Assembly (NCBI GenBank): GCA_016806145.1
Contig: CP063166.1
Span: forward strand, 496,001-560,000
Direction: 5' to 3'
DNA: 64,000 nt
Source of the DNA: Variovorax paradoxus
GTDB taxonomy: Bacteria; Pseudomonadota; Gammaproteobacteria; Burkholderiales; Burkholderiaceae_C
Shown here: positions 1-7,610 of the stretch, in pieces
Layout: each line of letters starts with the position of its first letter
Numbering within the stretch: position 1 is the stretch's first letter
Notes under the pieces: model-generated
Told to the model about the DNA's origin: nothing
The model's input: only the letters and a program-made list of their open reading frames with translations
Databases searched by the model: none
Position numbers and translations under genes: made by a program

Positions 1-1
1 C

Positions 2-808
2 CGCGCCGACCGCAACGCGCCCGAGTGCCTGCCCGCGGCCTGCTCGCCCTGGCTGCCGGTGGGGCCCGAGCTCGGCGCGCTCGACTTCATGCTCGATGCC
101 TGCAGCGCGCCCGGCGAGGAGGCCGCGGCCCCGCCGGCCGGCGCCGGCGCATGGCCCGCCGACGCGATCGCGCGCGCCTTCTCCACGCGCTGGGGCCTCG
201 ATGACCGCGACCCGGGCCTGCAGGCGCTGCCCGAACTCGTGCTCGGTCGCGACTACGCCTTTCGCACCGGCAATCCGGCCACGGCGTGGCTGGCCCATGG
301 CTGGTCGGAGCCCGACGACGTCGACACCTGGAGCGAGGGCTCGCTGGCCTGCCTGGTGATCCCGCTGCCGCCCGCGGCCGTGTTCGCGCATCCGCTGCAG
401 GGCCAGGCGCCGGCGCAGCGGCTGCGCGTGCGCATCGACTACCGCTGCGAGGCGCAGAGCACGCGCGTGGTCGCGCTGCTCGACGGCGCCATGCTGCCAG
501 GCCAGCGCACTTCGGGCGCGTGGCGGCGCAGCCTGGTGTTCGAGCTCGTGCCCTCGCCGCAGCGCAAGTGCCTGGTGCTGCAGTTCTTCGTGGGCGAGGC
601 GGCCGACGCGGAGGTGGCCGAGGGCGCGGACGAACCGGTCGTGCGCTCGGGCTTCACCTTGCGCCGGCTGCGCGTGTCGATGAGCCCGGCGGGCGCGGGC
701 GATGTCGCGGCGCTGCCGCAGCCCGACACCACGACGGCACCGACCGAGCGCGCGCTCGACCGGATGCTGCGCCTGTTCGTTCAGTCGGCGCGGCGCGCGG
801 CCGGGTAG
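2..808 (+). CDS. C-terminal part of a polysaccharide-locus protein of unknown function (5' end outside window)
   Basis: The reading frame is open from the window edge, so this is the last 268 residues of a longer protein. I do not recognise a named family. The middle of the fragment (phrases such as GNPATAWLAHGWSEPD and a following WSEG) followed by alternating hydrophobic and charged stretches looks like an all-beta, carbohydrate-associated domain of the kind found at the ends of glycosyltransferases and methyltransferases in capsule loci; that is inference from style. It is convergent with the glycosyltransferase on the other strand and their 3' ends overlap by 28 bases. Glycosyltransferases and UDP-glucose dehydrogenase nearby support a role in surface glycan synthesis. 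Confidence 0.6.
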   Translation, partial: RADRNAPECLPAACSPWLPVGPELGALDFMLDACSAPGEEAAAPPAGAGAWPADAIARAFSTRWGLDDRDPGLQALPELVLGRDYAFRTGNPATAWLAHGWSEPDDVDTWSEGSLACLVIPLPPAAVFAHPLQGQAPAQRLRVRIDYRCEAQSTRVVALLDGAMLPGQRTSGAWRRSLVFELVPSPQRKCLVLQFFVGEAADAEVAEGADEPVVRSGFTLRRLRVSMSPAGAGDVAALPQPDTTTAPTERALDRMLRLFVQSARRAAG

Positions 809-1929
809 GCCGCGTCGGCACCGGCCGCCGCCGGTTGCGCCGCGAGGCGCAGCAGCAACTGGCTCCAGGGCTGCAGCCGCTCGAGCGCCGCCTCGCGGCC
901 CTGCGCGGCCGTGGCCTCGGTGCTCGTGCCCAGCTCGCGCGCCGCGGCCGCCACGTCGCTCGCGAACGCGGCCGCGTCGCCGCGCCACACCACCACGCGA
1001 TGGTGCAGCCCGAGCTGCGCGGCGCGCTCGGCATTGCTCGCCTGCTCGGGCTGGTCGGTCAGCAGCAGCAGGATCGGCTTGCGGTAGACCTGGGCCACCG
1101 ACAGCGCCGCCATGCCGGGGGCCGAGACGATGAAGGCGCTGCGCGCCGCGGTGTCGATCCAGTGGGCGTCCTGCGGCTGCCAGCCCGCGCGCCCGGCATA
1201 GCCTTCGCCCACGCAATGCGCGCCCAGGCCCGCGGCGGCCAGGCCGCGCTCGAGGCCGTCGGCCAGCGCCTCGTCCTTGAAGTGCGGGTTGAGGTAGACC
1301 GCGGCCCGCGAAGCAACGGCCGCAACGTCGTCGTTCGAGGCCACCGCCACCGGCGTCGCGAGCCGGTGCGTGCCGCGGCCATCGTGCGCCGGTGCCTCCT
1401 GCGCGAAATCGTGCGCGATGCGCGCGCGGCTGCGCCCGATCTGCCAGGCCACGATGCGGCCGAAGGCACGCGCCGTCCAGCCCGGCAGCCGGCCGCTGAA
1501 ATTGCCTTCGAGCGCGCGCCGCAGGCTCGCGCCGTACACGTGCACCACCTTGTGCCGCCACGGCGGCAGCGCGCCCATGAACAGCAGCGCGGGATGGAAG
1601 GAGTCGTTGACCACCAGGTCGGCCTCGCGCAGCAGGCCGTGCAGCCGCGCGATGTCGCGCAGCATGCGCCCGGGCCGGAACACGTAGTGCGCCACGTTGC
1701 GGTCGGTCTCGCGGCGCAGCATGTTCTGCCGCGCGTCGAACTGCACCGCGTAGTGGCGCGAGAGCACGGGCGCGTCGATGCCGAAGCCCGCGAGGAAGCG
1801 CGCGCCCTCGTCGGAGGTGGTCAGCACCTGCACCTGCGCGCCGGCCGCGCGCAGCGCGTGCGCGAGCAGCTGCGAGCGCATCAGGTGGCCGCGGGCGTCG
1901 GCGGTCGCGAGGTAGAGGATGCGCGGCAT
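781..1929 (-). CDS. GT-B fold glycosyltransferase (MurG/UDP-glycosyltransferase-like)
   Basis: The 382-residue protein starts with a Rossmann-like strand and the segment GHLMRSQLLAHAL, as in GT-B glycosyltransferases where this loop approaches the acceptor. Near residues 290-320 the stretch SAPGMAALSVAQVYRKPILL, followed by QPEQASNA, matches the donor-binding half of MurG and UDP-glycosyltransferase families, in which a Gly/Ala-rich helix start and a downstream Gln or Glu contact the nucleotide sugar. No signal peptide is visible, so it should act on the cytoplasmic face of the membrane. It is followed after 3 bases by the ferritin-like gene upstream on the same strand, which suggests co-transcription with the glycan genes. 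The sugar donor and acceptor cannot be read from the sequence. Confidence 0.75.
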   Translation of the reverse strand: MPRILYLATADARGHLMRSQLLAHALRAAGAQVQVLTTSDEGARFLAGFGIDAPVLSRHYAVQFDARQNMLRRETDRNVAHYVFRPGRMLRDIARLHGLLREADLVVNDSFHPALLFMGALPPWRHKVVHVYGASLRRALEGNFSGRLPGWTARAFGRIVAWQIGRSRARIAHDFAQEAPAHDGRGTHRLATPVAVASNDDVAAVASRAAVYLNPHFKDEALADGLERGLAAAGLGAHCVGEGYAGRAGWQPQDAHWIDTAARSAFIVSAPGMAALSVAQVYRKPILLLLTDQPEQASNAERAAQLGLHHRVVVWRGDAAAFASDVAAAARELGTSTEATAAQGREAALERLQPWSQLLLRLAAQPAAAGADAAYPAARRAD

Positions 1930-1932
1930 GGC

Positions 1933-2697
1933 TCAGCCCGCGTGCGACGCGAGCCGCAGCGCCGCGCCCGCGCACCACATGCCGAGCGCGCCCGTGATGC
2001 CGAAGCCACGCTCGATGGCGCGCACCTCGTCCATCAGCTGCGCGAGCCGCGCGCGCTCGTGCGGCGCCACGCAGCGCTGCAGCGTGTGGCTGCACAGCCG
2101 CACGTGGCGCTGCTCGTCGGCCCACACGCGCGCGAGCAGCGGATGCAGCGCATGCGCGGGCCCGATCAGCGCGCAGTGGCGCTCGAGGATGCGCGAGGCC
2201 ATCTGCTCGGCCGCGAGGCCGATCGCATAGGCCGGCACCAGGCCGCCGTGCGCGAAGTGCGGCGCGTGGCGGCGGATCAGCGCCTGCCAGCGCGCGAGCT
2301 TGCGCCGGCTGAACCAGTCGGGGCGCGGCTGCTTGCCGTCGACGGCACCGGCCCGTGCGCGCCCGCCGCGCTCGGCGATGGCCTCGGCGAACAGCCGCGC
2401 ATGCAACTGCTCGTCGGCCAGGTGCTGGTCGAGCTGGCGCTCGAGCCAGTCGGGCGCGGCGGCGCGCAGTTCGCGCTGCAGCGCCTGCTCCGACGATTCC
2501 TCGCCAACGAGGTAGAGGCGCAGCAGCAATGCCTCGCCCGCGCGGCTCGCATGCAGCTGGCGCAGCGCGGCGCGCTTCACGCGGTGCACCAGCGCGGCCT
2601 GCAGCGCGGGCCAGCCGTGCAGCAACGGCGGCGCGAGGCTCTCGAAGCCCGGGGCCTCGGCATCGGCCTCGGCCCGCGCGTACAGCTCAGCGGCCAT
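1933..2697 (-). CDS. ferritin-like di-iron protein
   Basis: The 254-residue product is mostly helical and carries two copies of a carboxylate/histidine pattern: a Glu-rich helix (LVGEESSEQA) followed by ADEQLHARLF, and later AAEQMASRILERH followed by ADEQRHVRLC. Paired E and DExxH motifs on a four-helix bundle are the signature of ferritin-like di-iron proteins. The start was set at the Met with AAELYA after it, because an AAGG lies 9 bases upstream; an in-frame Met six residues earlier is possible. The start overlaps the end of the preceding secreted-protein gene by 11 bases, which indicates translational coupling. Its role inside a glycosyltransferase cluster is not known; an oxygenase or desaturase-like activity on a lipid or sugar carrier is only a guess. 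Confidence 0.72.
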   Translation of the reverse strand: MAAELYARAEADAEAPGFESLAPPLLHGWPALQAALVHRVKRAALRQLHASRAGEALLLRLYLVGEESSEQALQRELRAAAPDWLERQLDQHLADEQLHARLFAEAIAERGGRARAGAVDGKQPRPDWFSRRKLARWQALIRRHAPHFAHGGLVPAYAIGLAAEQMASRILERHCALIGPAHALHPLLARVWADEQRHVRLCSHTLQRCVAPHERARLAQLMDEVRAIERGFGITGALGMWCAGAALRLASHAG

Positions 2698-3673
2698 TCG
2701 AGCCGGCCTTCGCATCGAGCGCCACGGGCTGCAGCTGCTGTTGCTGCCAGCCGAGCACCAGCCCGAGGAAGCTGCCCTGCAGGAAGCCGCGCGCCGTGGC
2801 GTCGGCGCCGGCGAACTCGCGCTGCTGCCCGTCGTAGCGCACGAAGCCCTTGCCGCCGGCGGCGCCGATCGTGAGCTTCTCGTTCTTGCGGAAGCCGCGC
2901 TGCAGCAGCGGTTGCAGCAGCGACTGCGATTCGAGTCCGTAGAGGAACAGGTCGCGCTGCACCACCTGGCGCGGGATCTGGCCGCTGAGCGCCTGCAGCT
3001 CGAGCGACCAGTTGCCCTCGCGCATCGCCTCGGCCAGCGGCCGGTTGCGCGTCGTGACGAAGCGCGTGCGTGCCACCCACTTGACGGCCTTCGACACGCC
3101 GAGCCCGACCGTGATGTCGGCGTCGCGCGCGGCGTTCTCGCGGTTGTCGCGCACCTGCACCAGCTCGTCGGCCAGGCGCGCCGTCAGCGAGGGCTTGGCG
3201 AGCGCCTCCACGACCTGCGCGCTGCTGAACAGCACGCGCTCGCCGCCGGCCTCGCCGACCACGAGCTGCCAGGGATCGATGCGGATCTCGGAGAACTCGC
3301 CGCGCACCGGCGCATGCGCATGGCTGCTGAACGACCAGTCGTTGCCCGAGCGGCTCAGCAGCGCATGGAAGCTCAGCGGCACGCGCTGGCCGTCGGCCGT
3401 GCGGCCCGAGCCCTGCAGCACCACGTCGCCCACGATGCGCTTGCCGTCGTAGCCGCGGTCATTGGCGAAGCGCAGCGTGTGCGTGGCCTCGTCGAGCGTG
3501 GCACGGGTGTGCTCGTCATCGAGCGCGAGCCGGTTGCAGTCCTCGCCGCCCGTGGCGATGGGGCAGCCGCTGCCCGAGCGGAAGGCGAAGACGCCGCGGC
3601 CCGAGAACTCGGCCGAGGCCGCGAGTCCGGGGGCGAGCAGCGCGAGGGCGGCGAGAACGAGCAGGCGTGCCAT
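2687..3673 (-). CDS. secreted (periplasmic) protein of unknown function in glycan locus
   Basis: The protein has 328 residues when started at the Met of a clear signal peptide (ARLLVLAALALLAPGLAASA, cleavage before EFSGRG). The frame stays open further upstream, but that extension lacks normal composition and would bury the signal peptide. The mature part has no motif I recognise; it contains regions rich in beta-strand-like alternation, one Cys (GSGCP) close to another (EDCNR) in the N-terminal 30 residues that could form a disulfide, and a polar Gln-rich C-terminal region. It lies between two genes on the same strand with an 11-base overlap and an 11-base gap, so it belongs to the same operon and probably works in the periplasm with the surface glycan. 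Confidence 0.65.
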   Translation of the reverse strand: MARLLVLAALALLAPGLAASAEFSGRGVFAFRSGSGCPIATGGEDCNRLALDDEHTRATLDEATHTLRFANDRGYDGKRIVGDVVLQGSGRTADGQRVPLSFHALLSRSGNDWSFSSHAHAPVRGEFSEIRIDPWQLVVGEAGGERVLFSSAQVVEALAKPSLTARLADELVQVRDNRENAARDADITVGLGVSKAVKWVARTRFVTTRNRPLAEAMREGNWSLELQALSGQIPRQVVQRDLFLYGLESQSLLQPLLQRGFRKNEKLTIGAAGGKGFVRYDGQQREFAGADATARGFLQGSFLGLVLGWQQQQLQPVALDAKAGSNGR

Positions 3674-3684
3674 GGTCGCGGGCC

Positions 3685-4707
3685 TCAGGGACGGTGGTAC
3701 GAGAGCGCCTGCGCATCGGCATGCGCGCGGCCCGTGGTGTGCAGGCCGATGCCGCGCGCGAAGGCGCCGAGCATGTCGACGGCCGAGAAGCCCAGGATCA
3801 GCAGCACGCCGAGCACCCAGCGCGCGCCGCGCAGCGGCGGCAGGTCCTGCCGGTTGAGCGCGCGCAGGCTGAAGCCCAGCCGCGTGACGAGCACGCACAG
3901 CGGGCCGATCGGTCCGCTCTTCGCGAGCCACTGCCAGCGCGGCGACACGTAGCTGCGCAGCAGGTGCGGCGTGAGCGAATACGTGTCCTGCCCGCGCATC
4001 CAGCGCAGCTTGAGCGCCTCGCGCCGCGTGTCGGGCAGGCGGTGCTCGGTGTGGGCGCGCGCCGCGTAGTGCAGCGCAATGCCGGCCGCGCGCAGCCGCA
4101 TGCCGAGCACCTGGCAGTGGGCGCGGTACACGCCGTCGAGCGCCTGGTAACTGTGGGTGTCGAAGACCTCGCGCCGGAACGCCACGTTGTTCGCGTAGAA
4201 GTTGCTCGTCGCGCCCGCGTGCTCGTTCGGAAAGTACATGAAGTCGATGGTGGTGAGCGCGGTGCCCACCACGTTGGCCGCGTAGCTGGTGCGGCCCGCC
4301 ACCACGGCCGGCGCGTCGGCGCGCGCGAAGGGCGCGAGCAGCTCGCGCAGCCAGTCCTCGTCGGGCAGGCAGTCGGCATCGGCGAACACCACCCAGTCGC
4401 AGCGCGCCGCGTCGGTGGCCGCGAAGCCGGTGTTCTTGGCGTCGTAGTAGCCGGTCCTGGCGTCGATGCGCACGAAGTCGACGGGCCGCCCGGCCAGGCG
4501 CTGCACTTCCTCGCAGGTGGCGGCCTCGAGGCCGTCGTGCGTGATGACCACCTGGGCCAGCGTGGACAGCGGCTGCTTCTGCCGTGCCAGCAGCGCGATC
4601 AGCCGCAGCAGGCTGGCGGCGGCCCTGGCCTGCGCATCGGCGCCGCCGCGCAGGTTGTTGGTCTCGAGGACCAGCGCGGTGCGCGCCGCCACTTGATCGG
4701 GCATCAT
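3685..4707 (-). CDS. family 2 glycosyltransferase with C-terminal membrane segments
   Basis: The 340-residue protein has a GT-A (family 2) nucleotide-sugar domain in its first 220 residues. The DxD-type motif is visible as FADADCLPDEDWL, preceded by KNTGFAATDA, which is the usual N..GxxxA segment before the metal-binding aspartates. A downstream ED-type acceptor motif is replaced by a region containing FPNEHAG and GQDTYS. The C-terminal part (WVLGVLLILGFSAVDMLG) forms a membrane segment, so the enzyme is probably anchored at the inner face of the cytoplasmic membrane. The start follows AGGA by 8-9 bases at a double Met. It is transcribed away from UDP-glucose dehydrogenase across a short divergent promoter region and heads the operon that runs to the left. 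Confidence 0.82.
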   Translation of the reverse strand: MMPDQVAARTALVLETNNLRGGADAQARAAASLLRLIALLARQKQPLSTLAQVVITHDGLEAATCEEVQRLAGRPVDFVRIDARTGYYDAKNTGFAATDAARCDWVVFADADCLPDEDWLRELLAPFARADAPAVVAGRTSYAANVVGTALTTIDFMYFPNEHAGATSNFYANNVAFRREVFDTHSYQALDGVYRAHCQVLGMRLRAAGIALHYAARAHTEHRLPDTRREALKLRWMRGQDTYSLTPHLLRSYVSPRWQWLAKSGPIGPLCVLVTRLGFSLRALNRQDLPPLRGARWVLGVLLILGFSAVDMLGAFARGIGLHTTGRAHADAQALSYHRP

Positions 4708-4737
4708 CGATTTTTCCTGTCCGGACGTCGTTGGGAA

Positions 4738-4749
4738 GGCATGCATGCC
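4738..4749. promoter_or_regulatory. 12-bp perfect palindrome in divergent promoter region
   Basis: GGCATGCATGCC is a perfect 12-base palindrome between the divergent glycosyltransferase and UDP-glucose dehydrogenase genes. Its place between two outward-facing starts makes an operator possible, but a GC-rich palindrome this short can occur by chance. Confidence 0.25.
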
Positions 4750-4821
4750 GCTTTTATCGCACAACCCTCGCGGTTGCCAGTGCCATCGCTCATGGGCGCG
4801 GCCCGCCGCGGGGTCGCTGTC

Positions 4822-6159
4822 TTGAAGCTCGCGGTCTTCGGCGCGGGCTACGTGGGCCTGAGCTTCGCGGCCTGCATGGCCGAGGCCGGACACGCGGTGC
4901 TGTGCGCCGACACCGACGCGCCGCGCATCGCGGGCCTGCGCGCGGGCCGCATGCCGCTGCACGAACCGGGGCTCGGCGCGCTGGTGGCGCAGGAAACGGC
5001 GGCCGGCCGGTTGCGCTTCACCGACGATGCCGGCGAGGCCGCGCGGCATGGCGACATCCTCTTCATCGTGGTCAATGCGCCGGCCGACGCCGCGGGCGCG
5101 GTCGACCTCGAGGCGGTGTTCGAGGTGGCGCGCGCCGTGGGGCGCCACCGCGGCCGCGACGGCCTGCTGGTCTGCAAGTCGACCTTGCCGGCGGGCACGG
5201 CTGACCGGGTCGAGGCGGTGGTGCGGGACGCGCTGGCGCGGCGCGGTGCGACGCACCGGATCGCGGTGGCGGTCAACCCCGAGTTCCTGCGCGAAGGCTC
5301 GGCGGTGCACGACAGCCGCGCGCCCGACCGCATCGTGGTCGGGTCCTCCGATGCCGAGGCGATTGCGCTGCTGGCCCAGCTCTATCGGCCGTTCCTGCGC
5401 GACCCCGCGCGCCAGTGGCTGGTGATGGACCGCCGCTCGGCCGAGCTGGCGAAGTACGCCGCCAACGCGATGCTTGCCACCCGCATCAGCTTCATGAACG
5501 AGATGGCGCGCGTGGCCGAGCAGGCGGGCGCCGACATCGAGAGCGTGCGCCGCGCGATCGGCGCCGATGCGCGCATCGGTCCCGCCTTCCTGCAGGCCGG
5601 CGCGGGCTATGGCGGCTCCTGCCTCGCGAAGGACCTGCGCGCGCTGCGGCATGTGGGCGAGGGCGCCGCGCTGCGGCTGCTGCCCGCGGTGGCGGCGGTG
5701 AACGAGGCGCAGAAGTCGCGGCTCTTCGAACTGGTGGCCGGCCATTTCGGCGCCACGCTCGCGGGGCGCACGCTGGCCGTGTGGGGCCTGGCCTTCAAGC
5801 CCGACACCGACGACATGCGCGATGCGCCGAGCCTGGTGCTGATCGAGCGGCTGCTGGCCGCCGGCGCTCGGCTGCGGCTGCACGACCCGGCCGCGATGCC
5901 GAATGCGCGCGCGCTGCTCGGCGAGCGCGAAGGCATCGCCTGGTGCGATGCGCCCGAGGCCGCGCTCGATGGGGCCGATGCGCTCGTGCTCGTCACCGAA
6001 TGGGCGGCCTATCGTCGGCCCGACTTCACGCGCATGGCCGTGCTGCTGTCGGCGCGCGCCGTGTTCGACGGCCGCAATGTCTACGACTCGGCCGAGGTCG
6101 AGGCGGCCGGTATCGCCTGCTACGGCATCGGCCGCGGGCGTTCAGTGCGCCGCGTTTGA
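4822..6159 (+). CDS. ugd: UDP-glucose 6-dehydrogenase
   Basis: The enzyme oxidises UDP-glucose to UDP-glucuronate with two NAD+, supplying acidic sugar for capsule or exopolysaccharide. The N-terminal Rossmann motif is GAGYVG (residues 7-12). The central domain has VNPEFLREGSA, the lysine of the helix SAELAKYAANA, and the catalytic cysteine at about residue 267 in GYGGSCLAKD. The C-terminal UDP-binding domain has GLAFKPDTDDMRDAPS. Length (445 residues) is normal. I chose a TTG start because it makes the protein begin with the family-typical KLAVFGAGYVGL; an in-frame ATG ten codons earlier (4792) is the alternative, and neither has a strong ribosome-binding site. It is divergent from the glycosyltransferase operon and overlaps the CoA-transferase gene by 18 bases at their 3' ends. 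Confidence 0.93.
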   Translation: MKLAVFGAGYVGLSFAACMAEAGHAVLCADTDAPRIAGLRAGRMPLHEPGLGALVAQETAAGRLRFTDDAGEAARHGDILFIVVNAPADAAGAVDLEAVFEVARAVGRHRGRDGLLVCKSTLPAGTADRVEAVVRDALARRGATHRIAVAVNPEFLREGSAVHDSRAPDRIVVGSSDAEAIALLAQLYRPFLRDPARQWLVMDRRSAELAKYAANAMLATRISFMNEMARVAEQAGADIESVRRAIGADARIGPAFLQAGAGYGGSCLAKDLRALRHVGEGAALRLLPAVAAVNEAQKSRLFELVAGHFGATLAGRTLAVWGLAFKPDTDDMRDAPSLVLIERLLAAGARLRLHDPAAMPNARALLGEREGIAWCDAPEAALDGADALVLVTEWAAYRRPDFTRMAVLLSARAVFDGRNVYDSAEVEAAGIACYGIGRGRSVRRV

Positions 6160-7293
6160 CGCAGCCTCTTCCTCCGCGCGCGGCAGGAACGCATCGCCCG
6201 GCGTCAGCGGCGCATGCCGGTAGCTCGCGGGCGTGCGGCCCAGTTTCACGGGCGCGCCGATGCCGCGGTAGCCCTCCATCTCGACCACCATGCCGCGATG
6301 CGCCGTGTGCGGATGCTCGAGCGCTGCCGCCACAGGCAGCACGGGCGCGGCCGGCACGCCCGCGGCCATGAGCTGCTCGACCAGCACGCGGCCGTCGAAG
6401 GCGGCCATGGCGGCCTCGAGCCGTTGCTTGAGCGCGTCGCGGTTCACCGAGCGCGCACCCGCGGTGGCGAAGTTCGGATCGGTGGCGAGCGCGGGCAGGT
6501 CGATGCAGCCGCACAGGCTCGCGAACTGGCGGTCGTTGCCGACGGCGACGAACACGGGGTCGGTGCCGGTGGCGAGGGCGTCGTAGGGATAGATGTTGGG
6601 ATGGGCGTTGCCGGTGCGGCGCGGCGCGCTGCCGTCCATGAACCAGTTGGCGGCGTGCGGATGCAAGAGCGAGATGCCGCTGTCGTAGAGCGCAGCCTCG
6701 ACGAACTGGCCGCGTCCGCTGCGCTGGCGTTCCTGCAGCGCGAGCAGCACGCCGATGACGGCATTGAGGCCGGTCACCATGTCGACCACGGGCAGGCCCA
6801 CGCGCAGCGGCCCGCCCTCGGCCTCGCCATTGACGCTCATGATGCCGGTCATGGCCTGCACGGCGGCGTCGTAGCCGGGCAGCGCACCGAGTGGCCCGTC
6901 GGCGCCGAAGCCCGAGACGCGGCACCAGACCAGGCGCGGAAAGCGCTGCGACAGGGTCTCGTAGCCGATCCCCCATCGCTCCATGGTCCCGGTCTTGAAG
7001 TTCTCGATCAGCACGTCGGCCTCGGCCACCAGCGCGAGCAGGGCGGCGCGGCCTTCCTCGGTCGAGAAGTCGAGGTGCTGCACGCGCTTGTTGCGGTTGA
7101 GGCCGTGGTAGTAGGAAGCGACGCCATCCTTGAACGGCGGGCCCCAGGTGCGCGTGTCGTCGCCTTGCGGCGGCTCGATCTTGAGCACGTCGGCGCCATG
7201 GTCGCCGAGGATCTGACCGCAGTAGGGGCCGCCGAGGATGCGGGAGATGTCGAGGACGCGGATGCCCGCGAGTGCGCCTGGAGTGGATGTCAT
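6142..7293 (-). CDS. CaiB/BaiF family (family III) CoA-transferase
   Basis: The 383-residue protein transfers CoA between carboxylic acids. The N-terminal GIRVLDISRILGGPYCGQIL and GADVLKIEPP are hallmark family III segments, as is the ENFKTGTMERWGIGYETL block. The aspartate of PGYDAAVQA (residue 142) is the expected residue that forms the acyl-anhydride intermediate. The start follows GAAGG by 7 bases. It is downstream of tctC and the acyl-CoA dehydrogenase on the same strand, so the likely pathway is import of an organic acid, activation by CoA transfer, and dehydrogenation. A 317-base gap containing two hairpin repeats separates it from tctC, so it may be expressed differently. The physiological substrate is not evident. 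Confidence 0.9.
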   Translation of the reverse strand: MTSTPGALAGIRVLDISRILGGPYCGQILGDHGADVLKIEPPQGDDTRTWGPPFKDGVASYYHGLNRNKRVQHLDFSTEEGRAALLALVAEADVLIENFKTGTMERWGIGYETLSQRFPRLVWCRVSGFGADGPLGALPGYDAAVQAMTGIMSVNGEAEGGPLRVGLPVVDMVTGLNAVIGVLLALQERQRSGRGQFVEAALYDSGISLLHPHAANWFMDGSAPRRTGNAHPNIYPYDALATGTDPVFVAVGNDRQFASLCGCIDLPALATDPNFATAGARSVNRDALKQRLEAAMAAFDGRVLVEQLMAAGVPAAPVLPVAAALEHPHTAHRGMVVEMEGYRGIGAPVKLGRTPASYRHAPLTPGDAFLPRAEEEAASNAAH

Positions 7294-7347
7294 TTGCGTG
7301 CCTTCATGTTTTGGGTTGATTTGTCCGGGGGGAAGGCCCGGGGAGAA

Positions 7348-7455
7348 GGTCCGGGGCGCGTGCGGAGGACATCGGGTACTCCCCTCCGCGAATGTCCCCC
7401 GGCCTGCGGCCTCCTCCTTGATTTCGCTGCGTGGAGTACCCGATGCCCTCCGCAC
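7348..7455 (-). repeat. hairpin repeat unit A (conserved loop, 23-bp stem)
   Basis: Two 23-base arms (7360-7382 and 7433-7455) are reverse complements with one mismatch and enclose 50 bases. The inner 46 bases equal, with one mismatch, the loop of unit B read in the opposite direction. The loop holds AAGGAGGAGGCC followed by the small stem GGCC-GCA-GGCC. Directly outside the left arm lies GGTCCGGGGCGC, whose complement directly follows the right arm of unit B. The arms themselves differ from those of unit B, although ATnGGGT is shared at the same distance from the loop. In the sense of the flanking genes (minus strand) the loop reads the same way as unit B does on the plus strand. Confidence 0.85.
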
Positions 7456-7500
7456 GAGAGGCGCTCCGGTCGTGCCGGCGGCTCGAGCGCGGCGCTCATC

Positions 7501-7606
7501 GATCACGACGATGGGGTGCCTTGCGCAGCGAAATAAAGGAGGAGGCCGCAGGCCGGGGGACATTCGCGGAGCAAGGTACCCCATCGTCGTGATCGCGCCC
7601 CGGACC
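7501..7606 (+). repeat. hairpin repeat unit B (conserved loop, 24-bp stem)
   Basis: Two 24-base arms (7501-7524 and 7571-7594) are reverse complements with one mismatch and flank a 46-base loop that matches the loop of unit A at 45 of 46 positions in inverted orientation. The 12 bases GCGCCCCGGACC follow immediately, as they do in unit A. The two units lie 45 bases apart, pointing away from each other, so the whole block is also one large imperfect palindrome. It fills most of the 317-base space between tctC and the CoA-transferase gene. The remainder of that space (7294-7347, 7456-7500) shows nothing else that I can identify. Confidence 0.85.
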
Positions 7607-7610
7607 AGCC

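Noticed and set aside
286..2874. Very long open frame on the plus strand opposite the glycosyltransferase and ferritin-like genes
   Set aside because: It is an antisense shadow caused by high GC; composition is Arg/Ala/Gly repeats and it lies opposite genes with clear family motifs.
7360..7594. Possibility that the cores are invertible switches
   Set aside because: Both cores have the same orientation relative to the shared 12-base outer end, and no invertase gene is close; inversion is not supported by what is visible.
7348..7606. Possibility that the paired repeats are a CRISPR array or an insertion sequence
   Set aside because: There are only two units in opposite orientation with no spacers of constant size, and no transposase frame is present in or near them.
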